A stretch of 64,000 nucleotides of DNA, taken from positions 28,830 through 92,829 of the forward strand of contig NZ_SSDJ01000146.1 of NCBI RefSeq assembly GCF_004794465.1. Direction: 5' to 3'. Positions 8,671-16,393 of this stretch are shown here, one piece after another. The stretch comes from Microbacterium sp. K24 (GTDB lineage Bacteria > Actinomycetota > Actinomycetes > Actinomycetales > Microbacteriaceae). Position numbers and translations under genes: made by a program. The notes below the pieces were generated by a model. That model ran no database searches. It was not told the DNA's origin and worked only from the letters and a program-made list of their open reading frames with translations. Within the stretch, counting starts at the first letter, position 1; the number at the start of each line of letters is the position of its first letter.

Positions 8671-8690
8671 TTGACTATAGCAATGACCAT
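8671..8690 (-). promoter_or_regulatory. Extended -10 promoter and shared operator for the hydrolase-M20 operon
   Basis: The plus strand reads TTGACTATAGCAATGACCAT, matching the motif at 5702 in 14 of the first 15 positions. On the minus strand it gives an extended -10 (TGC then TATAGT, 8679-8674), about 40 bp before the ATG at 8634. This links the operon to the same regulator as the S9 peptidase and the peptide importer. Confidence 0.6.
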
Positions 8691-8734
8691 CGATCGGGGA
8701 TAGGGGCGGCATCCCGAGCAGCGGATGCCGGCGC

Positions 8735-9676
8735 TCAGGCCCCCGCGACCCTGGCGCGGTAGTCGCGCGGGCTCTCTCCCCGCTCGCGGCGGAACGCGGC
8801 GCTGAGCGCGAACGGCGTGCTGTAGCCGACGGCGTCCGCGATCGATGCGAGCGTTCGGCCCGGGTCGCGCAGCAGGTCGGCTGCCGTCTTCAGCCGCCAT
8901 TCGGTGAGGTACGCCATCGGCGGCTGTCCCACGAGCTCGGCGAAACGTCGCGCGAAGGTCGCACGCGAGACGTTCACGGCCGCGGCCAGGGCGGCGAGGG
9001 TCCAGGGGCGTGCCGGGTCTGCCTGGAGGAGGCGCAGCGCCGGCCCGACGACCGGGTCGGCCTGGGCGCGGGACCATCCGTTCTGATGTTCCGGATCGGC
9101 GAACCACGAGCGGATCGCGCCGATCAGCAGCAGGTCGAGCAACCGGTCGAGCACGACCTCCTGTCCGGGCAGATCGCGGGAGATCTCATCGGAGAGCACC
9201 CGCACGAGCGCGGCGCTTCCCCCGTCCGCGCGCACCAGCGCCACCGGCGGCAGCATCCCGAGCAGCGTGTCGCTCACCTCGCCGCGCACCTGATAGGTGC
9301 CCGTCAGCATCTCGGTCGCGCCTTCGGGATCGTTCCCCCAGGTGCGCACCCCGACCTCCGTCAGGTAGTGCCAGTCGACGCCGGGGCGGAGGGTGGGATT
9401 CTGCGCCGGGTCGATCACCACATCGATCGGACTGGCCGGGTCGTCGGCGACGGTGTAGCGGTGGCCGGGCCCGCGCAGCAGCGCCATGTCGCCGGGGGCG
9501 ACCTCGACCGGGTCGCCGTCGTCGGGCACGATCCATGCCCGTCCCTGGGTGAGCACCAGAAGAGTGAGGGGCGCGTCATCCTCGATGCGCATGGCCCACG
9601 GCGGCGACAGCACCGAGCGCAGGATGAAGGCCCCGGCGGCGCGGGAACGGTCGAGGAGGGCGGTCATGCTGTCCAT
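8735..9676 (-). CDS. AraC family transcriptional regulator with cupin sensor domain
   Basis: 313 aa. The N-terminal cupin-type domain (about 10-190) resembles the AraC-associated cupin family, with PGDMALLRGPGHRY and DPVEVAPG. The C-terminal AraC DNA-binding domain (about 205-310) has two helix-turn-helix units, LAALAAAVNVSRATFARRF and LASIADAVGYSTPFALSAAF, and the typical end GESPRDYR. ATG 9676 is used; ATG 9667 is an alternative. It is divergent from the DUF1772 gene at 9758, which is the most likely target by position. Ligand unknown. Confidence 0.9.
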   Translation of the reverse strand: MDSMTALLDRSRAAGAFILRSVLSPPWAMRIEDDAPLTLLVLTQGRAWIVPDDGDPVEVAPGDMALLRGPGHRYTVADDPASPIDVVIDPAQNPTLRPGVDWHYLTEVGVRTWGNDPEGATEMLTGTYQVRGEVSDTLLGMLPPVALVRADGGSAALVRVLSDEISRDLPGQEVVLDRLLDLLLIGAIRSWFADPEHQNGWSRAQADPVVGPALRLLQADPARPWTLAALAAAVNVSRATFARRFAELVGQPPMAYLTEWRLKTAADLLRDPGRTLASIADAVGYSTPFALSAAFRRERGESPRDYRARVAGA

Positions 9677-9757
9677 GGTCGACAATCTAGACGATCGCGT
9701 ATGCTCACGCTGGTTCTGGCCATTCCTCGTCTCGTGCGGGCGCGCTTCACTGGACGC

Positions 9758-10225
9758 ATGACACTCACAGATCTCGTCGCCGCCGGATTCCTCATCGCCG
9801 TCGTCGCCACCGCCGTGGTGAGCGGGGTGTTCTTCGCGTTCTCCTCGTTCGTGATGCCGGCGCTCGCGCGACAGGCATCCCGCGACGGCATCGCCGCGAT
9901 GCAGTCGATCAACATCACGGCCGTGCGGCCCGCCTTCATGAGCCTGCTGTTCGGCACCGCGGCGCTCACGGCAGCGGTCGGCATCGCGGGATTCGGCGAC
10001 CCGCGTGTCGTGATCGGTGCCGCCCTGTATCTGGTCGGCGTCATCGGCGTCACGATCGCCGCGCACGTGCCGCGCAACAACGCCCTCGCGGCGATCGACC
10101 GCGATGCCCCGCAGGCCGAGTCCGCCTGGCGCCGCTACCTGACCGGGTGGCGCCGGTGGAACCACGTGCGCTGGATCGCGGCCGGCGCGAGCTCTGCAGC
10201 CTTCCTCACCGCGGTCGCGGGGTGA
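9758..10225 (+). CDS. DUF1772 (anthrone-oxygenase-like) membrane protein
   Basis: 155 aa protein with about four hydrophobic segments and the DUF1772 pattern: GVFFAFSSFVMPAL near residue 25, a middle helix pair, NNALAAID near 105, and W-RWNHVRW near 130-138. Relatives are annotated as anthrone oxygenase family, but catalysis is rarely shown and no enzymatic residue can be claimed here. ATG 9758 gives the standard family N-terminus; an in-frame ATG at 9701 would add 19 residues. It is divergent from the AraC gene. Its 3' end overlaps the convergent PH-domain gene by 20 bp. Confidence 0.82.
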   Translation: MTLTDLVAAGFLIAVVATAVVSGVFFAFSSFVMPALARQASRDGIAAMQSINITAVRPAFMSLLFGTAALTAAVGIAGFGDPRVVIGAALYLVGVIGVTIAAHVPRNNALAAIDRDAPQAESAWRRYLTGWRRWNHVRWIAAGASSAAFLTAVAG

Positions 10226-10721
10226 ACGCCTCGGCCGCAGCGAGCAGCGGCGCCAGGTCGTGGGCCGAGGTGTTCACGCGGAGCCTGGTGCCGTCCGCGG
10301 CCTTCACGACCAGCATCCGCCGCCTCCCCCTGCCGCTCGTGCGGTGCGACACGATGTCGCGATAGCGGATCACCCGCTCCGCGCCGAGCATCGTCCGGAA
10401 AGCGACCGCCTCCGCACCGGGCGCGACGTACCAGTTGCGATAGGCCAGCACTACGACCAGGCCCACGGCCACCAGCACGACCGATGCAATGCGGAACGGC
10501 ACCGGGTCGCGCATGTCGCCGCTGCCGAAGCCCAGCATTCCGGCGAGCAGGCCGAGCGCCAGCAGGGCTGCCGCGGCATACGCGACGTACCGGGGCAGGC
10601 GGATGCGCGTATCCCGGGCCTTCGCCTGGCTCGGCCTCACGAACAGCGAGCGCACGAGGACCACCACGACCACCAGCGCCACCGCGAGAAGGACGATCTT
10701 CAGCACGACGGCGGGGATCAT
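10206..10721 (-). CDS. Small membrane protein with bacterial PH-like domain
   Basis: 171 aa. There is an N-terminal hydrophobic span at about 3-25, two further spans around 45-95, then a soluble C-terminal region at about 97-171. That region has the beta-strand pattern of bacterial PH-like domains (VAPGAEAVAFRTMLGAERVIRYRD followed by LVVKAADGTRLRVNTS). Function unknown; such domains are often membrane-associated scaffolds. The start at 10721 is uncertain because the purine-rich stretch directly abuts the ATG, so initiation may be leaderless or slightly different. The last 20 bp overlap the convergent DUF1772 gene. Confidence 0.72.
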   Translation of the reverse strand: MIPAVVLKIVLLAVALVVVVVLVRSLFVRPSQAKARDTRIRLPRYVAYAAAALLALGLLAGMLGFGSGDMRDPVPFRIASVVLVAVGLVVVLAYRNWYVAPGAEAVAFRTMLGAERVIRYRDIVSHRTSGRGRRRMLVVKAADGTRLRVNTSAHDLAPLLAAAEAFTPRPR

Positions 10722-10833
10722 CCTCCGACCGTACCAACCCGTCGCCGCGACGAGCACCGCTCCGTTCGTGGTTCGATAAGAGGGACCATCCGTCGCGCGG
10801 GGCCGCTGACGCGCAGCATCCGAGGAGCATCCG

Positions 10834-11349
10834 ATGACCACCGACCGTCCGATCGTCGTGATGGGGGTCAGCGGTGTCGGCAAGACGACCATCGGCCAGG
10901 AGCTCGCACGCCGGCGCGGCGCGGCCTTTATCGACGCCGACGACCTGCACAGCCCGGCGAACGTCGCGAAGATGAGCGCCGGCATCCCGCTCGTCGATGC
11001 CGACCGCTGGCCCTGGCTCGACCTCGTCGGCGCGGCCCTCCTCGCCGAGCCCGGCGTCGTCGTCGCCTGCTCGGCGCTGCGGCGCATCTACCGCGATCGG
11101 CTGCGCGCGACCGCACCCGAGACGCTGTTCGTGCACCTCGCCGCCGCGCCGGCGCGGGTGGCCGCACAGGCCGAGGCGCGCGAGGGCCACTTCATGCCGC
11201 CGGCGCTGCTGCGGTCGCAGATCGCGACGCTCGAACCCCTCGAGCCCGACGAGCGGGGCATCACCGTGATCGTGGATGCTGCACCGGACGCGCTCGTGGA
11301 CCGCATCGTCGCACTGCTGCCAGGTGAGCCGGAGGGTTCCGAGAAGTAG
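10834..11349 (+). CDS. gntK: Gluconokinase
   Basis: 171 aa P-loop kinase matching the GntK family in length and motifs. Walker A is at 11-19 (GVSGVGKTT), followed by the family markers FIDADDLHSPANVAKMSAGIPLVDADRWPWL and CSALRRIYRDRLR, and the lid segment GHFMPPALLRSQ. It phosphorylates gluconate to 6-phosphogluconate for the pentose phosphate pathway in the cytoplasm. ATG 10834 has a GAGGAG ribosome-binding site. No gluconate permease or GntR regulator lies nearby, so regulation cannot be inferred. Confidence 0.93.
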   Translation: MTTDRPIVVMGVSGVGKTTIGQELARRRGAAFIDADDLHSPANVAKMSAGIPLVDADRWPWLDLVGAALLAEPGVVVACSALRRIYRDRLRATAPETLFVHLAAAPARVAAQAEAREGHFMPPALLRSQIATLEPLEPDERGITVIVDAAPDALVDRIVALLPGEPEGSEK

Positions 11350-11361
11350 GCTGATCCCATC

Positions 11362-12198
11362 ATGCAAGAGTTCTGGCAGTGGGCGGGCAACTTCTGGTGG
11401 CTCATCTTCCCCATCATGGGGATGGCCGGTGGTGCCGCAAAGGCGTGGGAGCGCAACTCGAGGCGCCGGCATGAGCGCCGCCTCGAGACCCTGAAGGTCA
11501 AGGCGCAGCTGAAGACCGCCGAGATCGAGGCGCGGGCACTGAACCAGCAGATGAAGCGCCGCGGGCCGTCGATCGTCGACACGCGAGCCTCCGTCGCTCC
11601 GGACGATCTGCTCGTGCGCCTGTTCTCCGAGCACGACGAGATCACCGCGCGCTGGCTGGACTACGAACTCGATGTCGCGAAGCTCATCGCGTTCCCGGCG
11701 ATGAGCGACGGCCGCCAGCCGCTGACGGCCGCGTTCCTGCGGGCGAAGAAGACGGCGGATGCTCTGCGCCCGGCATCCGCCGAGGCCAAGGTCAGCGAGC
11801 ACCAGGTCGCCGAGTACCTGCAGGCCGTCGGCGACTACGCCGTCGCCTTCGAGATCGCCGAGAAGGACGCCCGGCGCCTGCGAGACTCGACCTTCACCGA
11901 GCCGGAGCGCAAGCGCCTCGAACGCGCGCAGCAGCTGCTCAAGGTCGCGGTCGACGAGTCGGCCACCCAGGCCGAGCGGAACGTCGCGTACAAGCGGGTG
12001 CGCGAAGAGCTCGACGGGCTCATCCTGCTCTCCGACGACGCGGTGACCGCGCTCGAGAAGCAGGTCGCCCGCGAGATCTCGGCGGCGCCCGCACCAGAGC
12101 CCGCACCAGCACCGGAGCCCGAGCGGATGCCGGAACCCGAGCGCATGCCGATCGCCGACCCGCTGCGCCCCGCCCCGCCGCAGCGCGAGGGCGCGTGA
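11362..12198 (+). CDS. Hypothetical membrane-anchored coiled-coil protein
   Basis: 278 aa, not recognised. The N-terminal membrane span (about 4-28) is Trp-rich and glycine-containing. It is followed by a long, strongly charged helical region (about 29-240) that should form coiled coil, and then a low-complexity Pro/Glu tail with PAPEPAPAPEPER and PEPERMP repeats. It probably sits on the inner face of the membrane. It starts 12 bp after gntK, and its stop overlaps the GTG of the next gene (GTGA), suggesting co-transcription with the short-chain dehydrogenase. Confidence 0.8.
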   Translation: MQEFWQWAGNFWWLIFPIMGMAGGAAKAWERNSRRRHERRLETLKVKAQLKTAEIEARALNQQMKRRGPSIVDTRASVAPDDLLVRLFSEHDEITARWLDYELDVAKLIAFPAMSDGRQPLTAAFLRAKKTADALRPASAEAKVSEHQVAEYLQAVGDYAVAFEIAEKDARRLRDSTFTEPERKRLERAQQLLKVAVDESATQAERNVAYKRVREELDGLILLSDDAVTALEKQVAREISAAPAPEPAPAPEPERMPEPERMPIADPLRPAPPQREGA

Positions 12199-13055
12199 CC
12201 CCCGAGAGCACGACCGGTCGTCGCCAGACGATCGTCATCACCGGCGCCTCCGACGGGATCGGCGCCGCTGCCGCCCGCCAGCTCGCGGCATCCGGCAATC
12301 GTCTGATCCTCGTCGGGCGATCGCCGGAGAAGACCGCGGCCGTCGCGAAGGAGGCGGGTGCCGAGTTCTTCACGGCCGACTTCGCCCGGCTCGACGACGT
12401 GCGCGAGCTCGCCGCGAAGCTCGCCGACGCGGTCGGAGATGACGGCATCGACGTGCTGGCGAACAACGCGGGCGGCATCTTCGGAGATCAGACCCCGACC
12501 GTCGACGGCTTCGAGAAGACGATCCAGGTGAATCACCTCGCGCCGTTCCTGCTGACGAACCTGCTGCTCCCGCAGCTGCTCGCGGCGGAAGCCGCGGTCA
12601 TCAACACCTCCAGCGTCGGCCACCGGCTCTTCGGGCACATCGACGTCGACGACCTCGACAATCGCCGCAAGTACAGCGCGAACAAGGCATATGGCGACGC
12701 GAAGCTCGCGAACGTGCTGTTCACGAAGAGTCTGCACGCGAAGTTCCACGGTCTCGGCCTGAGTGCCGTGGCCTTCCACCCCGGAGTCGTCGGCACGAAC
12801 TTCGCGGCGGGGTCGTCGAGCGTCATGCGTCTGATCTACCGCACACCGCTGCGGCGCCTCGTGACCATCAGCTCCGACAAGGGCGGCGAGACGCTGCGGT
12901 GGTTCATCGAGGGCACGCCTGACGAGACCTGGCAGTCCGGGGCGTACTACGACGAGCGTGTGCTGACGACGCGCGTGAACCCCCAGGTCGAGGATGAAGC
13001 CCTCGCCGAGGCGCTCTGGCAGAAGAGCGCCGAGCTCGTCGGGGTCGACGCCTGA
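12195..13055 (+). CDS. Short-chain dehydrogenase/reductase
   Basis: 286 aa Rossmann-fold oxidoreductase of the retinol-dehydrogenase-like SDR group. The cofactor motif TGASDGIG is near residue 16 and NNAG near 92. The catalytic Ser sits in NTSSVGH near 136, and a Tyr-x-x-x-Lys pair follows (AYGDAKLAN near 164-168). FHPGVVGT follows the active site. It is predicted to be a cytoplasmic NAD(P)-dependent enzyme with unknown substrate. Its GTG start overlaps the preceding stop codon. Confidence 0.9.
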   Translation: MTPESTTGRRQTIVITGASDGIGAAAARQLAASGNRLILVGRSPEKTAAVAKEAGAEFFTADFARLDDVRELAAKLADAVGDDGIDVLANNAGGIFGDQTPTVDGFEKTIQVNHLAPFLLTNLLLPQLLAAEAAVINTSSVGHRLFGHIDVDDLDNRRKYSANKAYGDAKLANVLFTKSLHAKFHGLGLSAVAFHPGVVGTNFAAGSSSVMRLIYRTPLRRLVTISSDKGGETLRWFIEGTPDETWQSGAYYDERVLTTRVNPQVEDEALAEALWQKSAELVGVDA

Positions 13056-13121
13056 ATCGGGCATGAACGCGCGGCGTCCGCGGCTGCACCAGCGGTCAGC
13101 ATCCACCACGGAGGGAACACC

Positions 13122-13916
13122 ATGCAGATCGACCTCACCGGCAGGACCGCTCTCGTCACGGGTTCGACGCAGGGTATCGGGCGGGCGATCGCCACGGCGC
13201 TCGCGGATGCCGGGGCACGCGTCGCCGTCAACGGACGAAAGCCCGACACCGTGGCATCCGTCGTCTCCGAGCTGCAGGGCGAGCGGGCCGAACGCGACCT
13301 GGTCGCGGCTGCCGGCGACGTGACCGATGCGGCCGGTGCGGATGCCGTGCTCGCGGCCACCGGCGACATCGACATCCTGGTCAACAACCTCGGCATCTTC
13401 GGCGCGACCCCCGCACTCGACATCACCGACGACGAGTGGCGGCGCTACTTCGACGTGAACGTCCTCGCCGCCGTGCGGCTGATCCGCGCGACGCTGCCCG
13501 GTATGAAGGAGCGCCGCTGGGGCCGGGTGCTCAACATCGCCAGCGACTCGGCGGTCGTGATCCCGGCCGAGATGATCCACTACGGCATGTCGAAGACCGC
13601 GCTGCTCGCGGTCTCGCGCGGGTTCGCGAAGGATGCCGCCGGCACAGGCGTCACGGTCAACTCCGTGCTCGCCGGCCCCACCCACACCGGCGGCGTCGAG
13701 GACTTCGTCTACGAGCTGGTCGACAGGTCGCTGCCGTGGGACGAGGCGCAACGCGAGTTCATGAAGCTGCACCGACCGCAGTCGCTGCTGCAGCGGCTCA
13801 TCGAGCCCGAGGAGATCGCGAACATGGTCGCGTACCTGTCCTCCCCGCTGGCCTCGGCGACGACCGGCGCCGCGGTGCGCGTCGACGGCGGATACATCGA
13901 CTCGATCGTTCCGTAG
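13122..13916 (+). CDS. SDR family oxidoreductase (classical, FabG-like)
   Basis: 264 aa classical SDR. It has TGSTQGIG at about 14-21 for cofactor binding, NNLG near 90, Ser of NIASDSAV near 143, and Tyr/Lys in HYGMSKTALL near 156-160. The C-terminal DGGYIDSIVP is typical of the family. The substrate is not predictable. The gene has its own GGAGGG ribosome-binding site and lies 66 bp after the other SDR gene. It ends only 4 bp from the convergent small gene at 13921, so there is no room for a separate terminator. Confidence 0.91.
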   Translation: MQIDLTGRTALVTGSTQGIGRAIATALADAGARVAVNGRKPDTVASVVSELQGERAERDLVAAAGDVTDAAGADAVLAATGDIDILVNNLGIFGATPALDITDDEWRRYFDVNVLAAVRLIRATLPGMKERRWGRVLNIASDSAVVIPAEMIHYGMSKTALLAVSRGFAKDAAGTGVTVNSVLAGPTHTGGVEDFVYELVDRSLPWDEAQREFMKLHRPQSLLQRLIEPEEIANMVAYLSSPLASATTGAAVRVDGGYIDSIVP

Positions 13917-13920
13917 CCGC

Positions 13921-14268
13921 TCAGGGAGCCGCGCCTTCCGACTGCTGGGTCAACCAGTGGAAGACGGCGGTCGGGTCCTCCGCCAGCAACGTACCGCCCT
14001 GCGCGCTGCCCGCCATCGCTTCGGCGAGCGGTCTGAAGCCGTCCGCGCGATCCGCGACGTGCACGCCATCCGAGCGCCCTCGCTCCATTCCGAAGCGGAC
14101 GCTGCACGCTCCGCGGTCGAGCAGGAGCTGCCAGACGTCCATCTGCAGCGGGCCGTCGAGCCGGCGCACCGACCATCCGGCCTCGAGCAGCTCGCCGGCC
14201 AGCCACGCCGCCGCCTGATCTCGCGCCGACAGCCGAGCGAGGAAGTCCGCGATCCCTGGGCTGCTCAC
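13921..14268 (-). CDS. Hypothetical protein, 115 aa
   Basis: Small soluble protein not recognised. The chosen GTG at 14268 gives a plausible N-terminus (VSSPGIADFLARLSARDQAAAWLA). A longer reading to 14403 runs through a palindrome and the region upstream of corA, which makes it doubtful. It has alternating helical and strand segments, with WSVRRLDGPLQMDVWQLLLDRG in the centre, and no membrane segment or signal peptide. Codon-position GC looks coding. It is convergent with the SDR gene and divergent from corA. Confidence 0.6.
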   Translation of the reverse strand: MSSPGIADFLARLSARDQAAAWLAGELLEAGWSVRRLDGPLQMDVWQLLLDRGACSVRFGMERGRSDGVHVADRADGFRPLAEAMAGSAQGGTLLAEDPTAVFHWLTQQSEGAAP

Positions 14269-14300
14269 GCTCGTCAGAGTAGCGCGACGCCCGGCGAGCC

Positions 14301-14360
14301 GATGCTGGATCGAAAATACCGCGCGGCGGCCCCCGCGCGATGCATTTCTGATCCAGCATC
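14301..14360. repeat. 60-bp imperfect palindrome upstream of the corA leader
   Basis: A perfect 11-bp outer arm, GATGCTGGATC (14301-14311) and GATCCAGCATC (14350-14360), encloses further paired segments: GAAAAT against ATTTCT-type bases, and CGCGCGG against CCCCGCGCG. Nearly the whole 60 bp can fold back on itself. It lies between divergent genes, unlike most other palindromes of this series, which are convergent. Confidence 0.7.
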
Positions 14361-14401
14361 CGTAGGGCCTCTGCGTGACCGCTCCGGTTTCGAGGAGTAA
14401 C

Positions 14402-14515
14402 ATGGCCCCTCGGGTCGTGTGGCCCCCGAGAGTCCGAAAGGCGGTGATGGCGATGTCCGGTGATAGTTACGACGCCGCCACCGCTGCGTCGCGACTCCCT
14501 GCGCTTTCGCGTTGA
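14402..14515 (+). CDS. Candidate 37-aa leader peptide upstream of corA
   Basis: An ATG at 14402 follows GAGGAG (14392-14397) by four bases and opens a 37-codon frame ending in TGA at 14513. The peptide starts MAPRVVWPPRVRKAV, Pro- and Arg-rich, and ends SRLPALSR. Two internal ATGs (14447, 14453) share the frame. The coding sequence itself forms stems (14409-14430 and 14441-14484). Mg2+ transporter genes in enterobacteria have Pro-rich leader peptides that couple translation to Mg2+. A similar role 115 bp before corA is inferred, not shown. Confidence 0.55.
   Translation: MAPRVVWPPRVRKAVMAMSGDSYDAATAASRLPALSR
14409..14484 (+). promoter_or_regulatory. Structured 5' leader RNA of corA
   Basis: Stem 1 pairs CTCGGG (14409-14414) with CCCGAG (14425-14430). 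Stem 2 pairs GCGGTG (14441-14446) with CACCGC (14479-14484) and GGCG (14449-14452) with CGCC (14473-14476), separated by a symmetric 2-base internal loop. Further hairpins follow before corA: GGCGG/CCGCC at 14555-14570 and GCGCAC/GTGCGC at 14583-14608. It does not match the M-box pattern known to me, so no riboswitch class is assigned. Confidence 0.5.
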
Positions 14516-14629
14516 GCATCCGCTCCGCGTTCCCGCACGTCCTTCCGCAGCGTCGGCGGCGTCATCCGCCCCTGACTGATCTGCGCACCCGCTGACTGCG
14601 GCGTGCGCCTGCGAGAACGGATGCGCATC

Positions 14630-15631
14630 ATGGCGCTCATCGACAACGGCGTGTACGTCCACGGACGTCGCGTGGAGACCCCGAAGAACCTGGACGAGAC
14701 CTACCGGATGATGGATGCCGCGGGCGGCACCGCCTGGATCGGCCTGTACCGTCCGAGTCCCGAGGAGCTCACGTCGGTCGCGCGCGAGTTCGACCTGCAT
14801 CCGCTCGCGGTCGAAGACGCCCTGTCGGGTCACCAGCGCTCGAAGGTGGAGCGGTACGGCGACACGCTCTTCGCCGTGCTGCGCCCCGCGCGGTACCGCG
14901 ACAAGGAGGAGTCGATCGAGTTCGGCGAGCTGCACCTGTTCGTCGGCCCCGACTTCGTGGTGACGATCCGGCACGCCGAGTCGCCCGACCTCGCTGCCGT
15001 GCGGCGGCGGATGGAGGCGAACCCCGACCTGCTGGCGATGGGACCCGAGGCCGTGCTCTACGCGATCCTCGACGAGGTCGTCGACGGCTACGAGCCGATC
15101 GTCGCCGGACTGCTGAACGACATCGACGAGATCGAGGACCAGCTCTTCGGCGACAGCGACGACGACGCGCTCTCACGCCGCATCTACGAGCTCTCGCGCG
15201 AGGTCATCAACTTCCAGCGGGCGGTGCATCCGCTCGCCGGGATGCTGGAGTGGCTGCGTCGCGGATCGCAGAAGTACCGCATCGACGAGGAGTTGCAGCG
15301 GTCGCTGCGCGACGTGCTCGACCACGTGATCCGGGTGAACGAGCGGGTCGACTCGTTCCGCGCGATCCTCGAGAACGCGCTGACCGTGCACTCCGCGCTC
15401 GTCGCGCGCCGCCAGACGGATGCCGGACTGGCGCAGAACGACGAGATCAAGAAGATCTCCTCGTGGGCGGCGATCATCTTCGCCCCGACGCTCGTCGGCA
15501 CGGTGTACGGCATGAACTTCGAGGTCATGCCCGAACTGCACTGGGCCTTCGGCTACCCGATGGCGATCGGCGCGATGGCCGCGTTCGCTGTGGCGCTGTA
15601 CGGGGTGTTCAAGTACAAGAAGTGGCTCTGA
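14630..15631 (+). CDS. corA: CorA family magnesium/cobalt transporter
   Basis: 333 aa. A large cytoplasmic N-terminal domain (about 1-270) is rich in acidic residues and helices. Two C-terminal membrane helices follow, joined by the signature loop Gly294-Met295-Asn296 (YGMNFEVMPEL). The C-terminus is basic (KYKKWL), as usual for CorA. It forms a pentameric Mg2+ channel in the membrane. ATG 14630 follows GAGAACGG by about ten bases; ATG 14621 is an alternative. The leader ORF and hairpins upstream suggest control after transcription starts. Confidence 0.94.
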   Translation: MALIDNGVYVHGRRVETPKNLDETYRMMDAAGGTAWIGLYRPSPEELTSVAREFDLHPLAVEDALSGHQRSKVERYGDTLFAVLRPARYRDKEESIEFGELHLFVGPDFVVTIRHAESPDLAAVRRRMEANPDLLAMGPEAVLYAILDEVVDGYEPIVAGLLNDIDEIEDQLFGDSDDDALSRRIYELSREVINFQRAVHPLAGMLEWLRRGSQKYRIDEELQRSLRDVLDHVIRVNERVDSFRAILENALTVHSALVARRQTDAGLAQNDEIKKISSWAAIIFAPTLVGTVYGMNFEVMPELHWAFGYPMAIGAMAAFAVALYGVFKYKKWL

Positions 15632-15659
15632 ACCGGGTACGGCCGGTACAGATGTCGGG

Positions 15660-15714
15660 CGACACGCCAGATGTCGGACCAGAAGGGACATTCGGTCCGA
15701 CATCTGGCGTGTCG
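15660..15714. repeat. Perfect 21-bp inverted repeat at the corA / reductase convergent junction
   Basis: The left arm (15660-15680, beginning CGACACGCCAGATGTCGG) is exactly complementary to the right arm (15694-15714), with a 13-base loop. The word GATGTCGG also occurs once more at 15651. The stem is very stable and lies between convergent genes, so a bidirectional terminator is likely, although no T-tract follows either side. Confidence 0.8.
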
Positions 15715-15781
15715 TCCTGCAGGTGTACCGCCTACCGCCGGATGCCGGATGCCGGATGCCGACGGGCCGGGCGGCATCCGA

Positions 15782-16354
15782 TCAGTGGTTCACGTCGTAG
15801 ACGACTTTCACGACCCCGTTGGCATAGGCCGCAGACTCCCGCAGGGACAGCTTCTGGTCGCGCTGCGCCGACGGGAAGATCGTCTTCCCGGAGCCCAGGA
15901 ACACCGGGAACACCAGCAGGTTGTACCGGTCGATGAGGTCGGCCTCGGCGAGGCGCCGGGCGAGCTCCGCACTGCCGTGGATGAAGATGCCGCCGCCGTC
16001 ACCGTCGCGCAGCGCCGCGACCTCATCGGTCGAGCGCAGGATGCGGGTCTCGCCCCAGCCGTCGAAAAGGTCATCATCGGTGATGGTGGTGGAGACGACG
16101 TACTTCGGCAGGTCGCGGTAGGCGGCGTGGTCCTTCGACTCCCGCCAGAACGGCGCGAAGGCTTCGTAGCTGCGGCGACCGAACAGCAGCGCCGTGGTGT
16201 CGGCCAGCTCCTCGCCCTTGAGGGAGTAGGCACCGGCGTCGAACGGCGTGCGGAACACCCATCCACCGTTCGGGTGTCCTTCGGATGCGCCGCCGGGAGA
16301 GTCGACGATGCCGTCGGCAGTGATGAATCCGGTGTAGACGAGTTCGCGGGTCAT
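15782..16354 (-). CDS. RibD C-terminal/dihydrofolate-reductase-like protein
   Basis: 190 aa protein of the DHFR-like RibD C-terminal family. It opens LVYTGFITADGIVDSP, then has FGRRSYEAFAPFW near 58, KYVVSTTI near 84, GGGIFIHGSAELARRL near 122 and LLVFPVFLGSGKTIFP near 147, all typical of this family's NADPH fold. Function is generally unassigned; it is not a classical folate enzyme. ATG 16354 has an AGGAGG site upstream. It is convergent with corA. Confidence 0.88.
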   Translation of the reverse strand: MTRELVYTGFITADGIVDSPGGASEGHPNGGWVFRTPFDAGAYSLKGEELADTTALLFGRRSYEAFAPFWRESKDHAAYRDLPKYVVSTTITDDDLFDGWGETRILRSTDEVAALRDGDGGGIFIHGSAELARRLAEADLIDRYNLLVFPVFLGSGKTIFPSAQRDQKLSLRESAAYANGVVKVVYDVNH

Positions 16355-16393
16355 GGTCTTCCTCCTGATCGGGGTCGCCGTTCGACCCTCTCA

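Noticed and set aside
8735..10165. 476-aa reading that would extend the AraC protein
   Set aside because: The extra part is antisense to the DUF1772 gene and has no family pattern; ATG 9676 begins the cupin domain.
14269..14403. Longer start for the 115-aa hypothetical protein
   Set aside because: It would translate through the 60-bp palindrome and the region before the corA leader, giving a Cys/Arg-rich non-conserved-looking segment.
14409..14484. Known M-box Mg2+ riboswitch upstream of corA
   Set aside because: Hairpins are present, but the M-box core sequence known to me was not found; a leader-peptide region is a better description.
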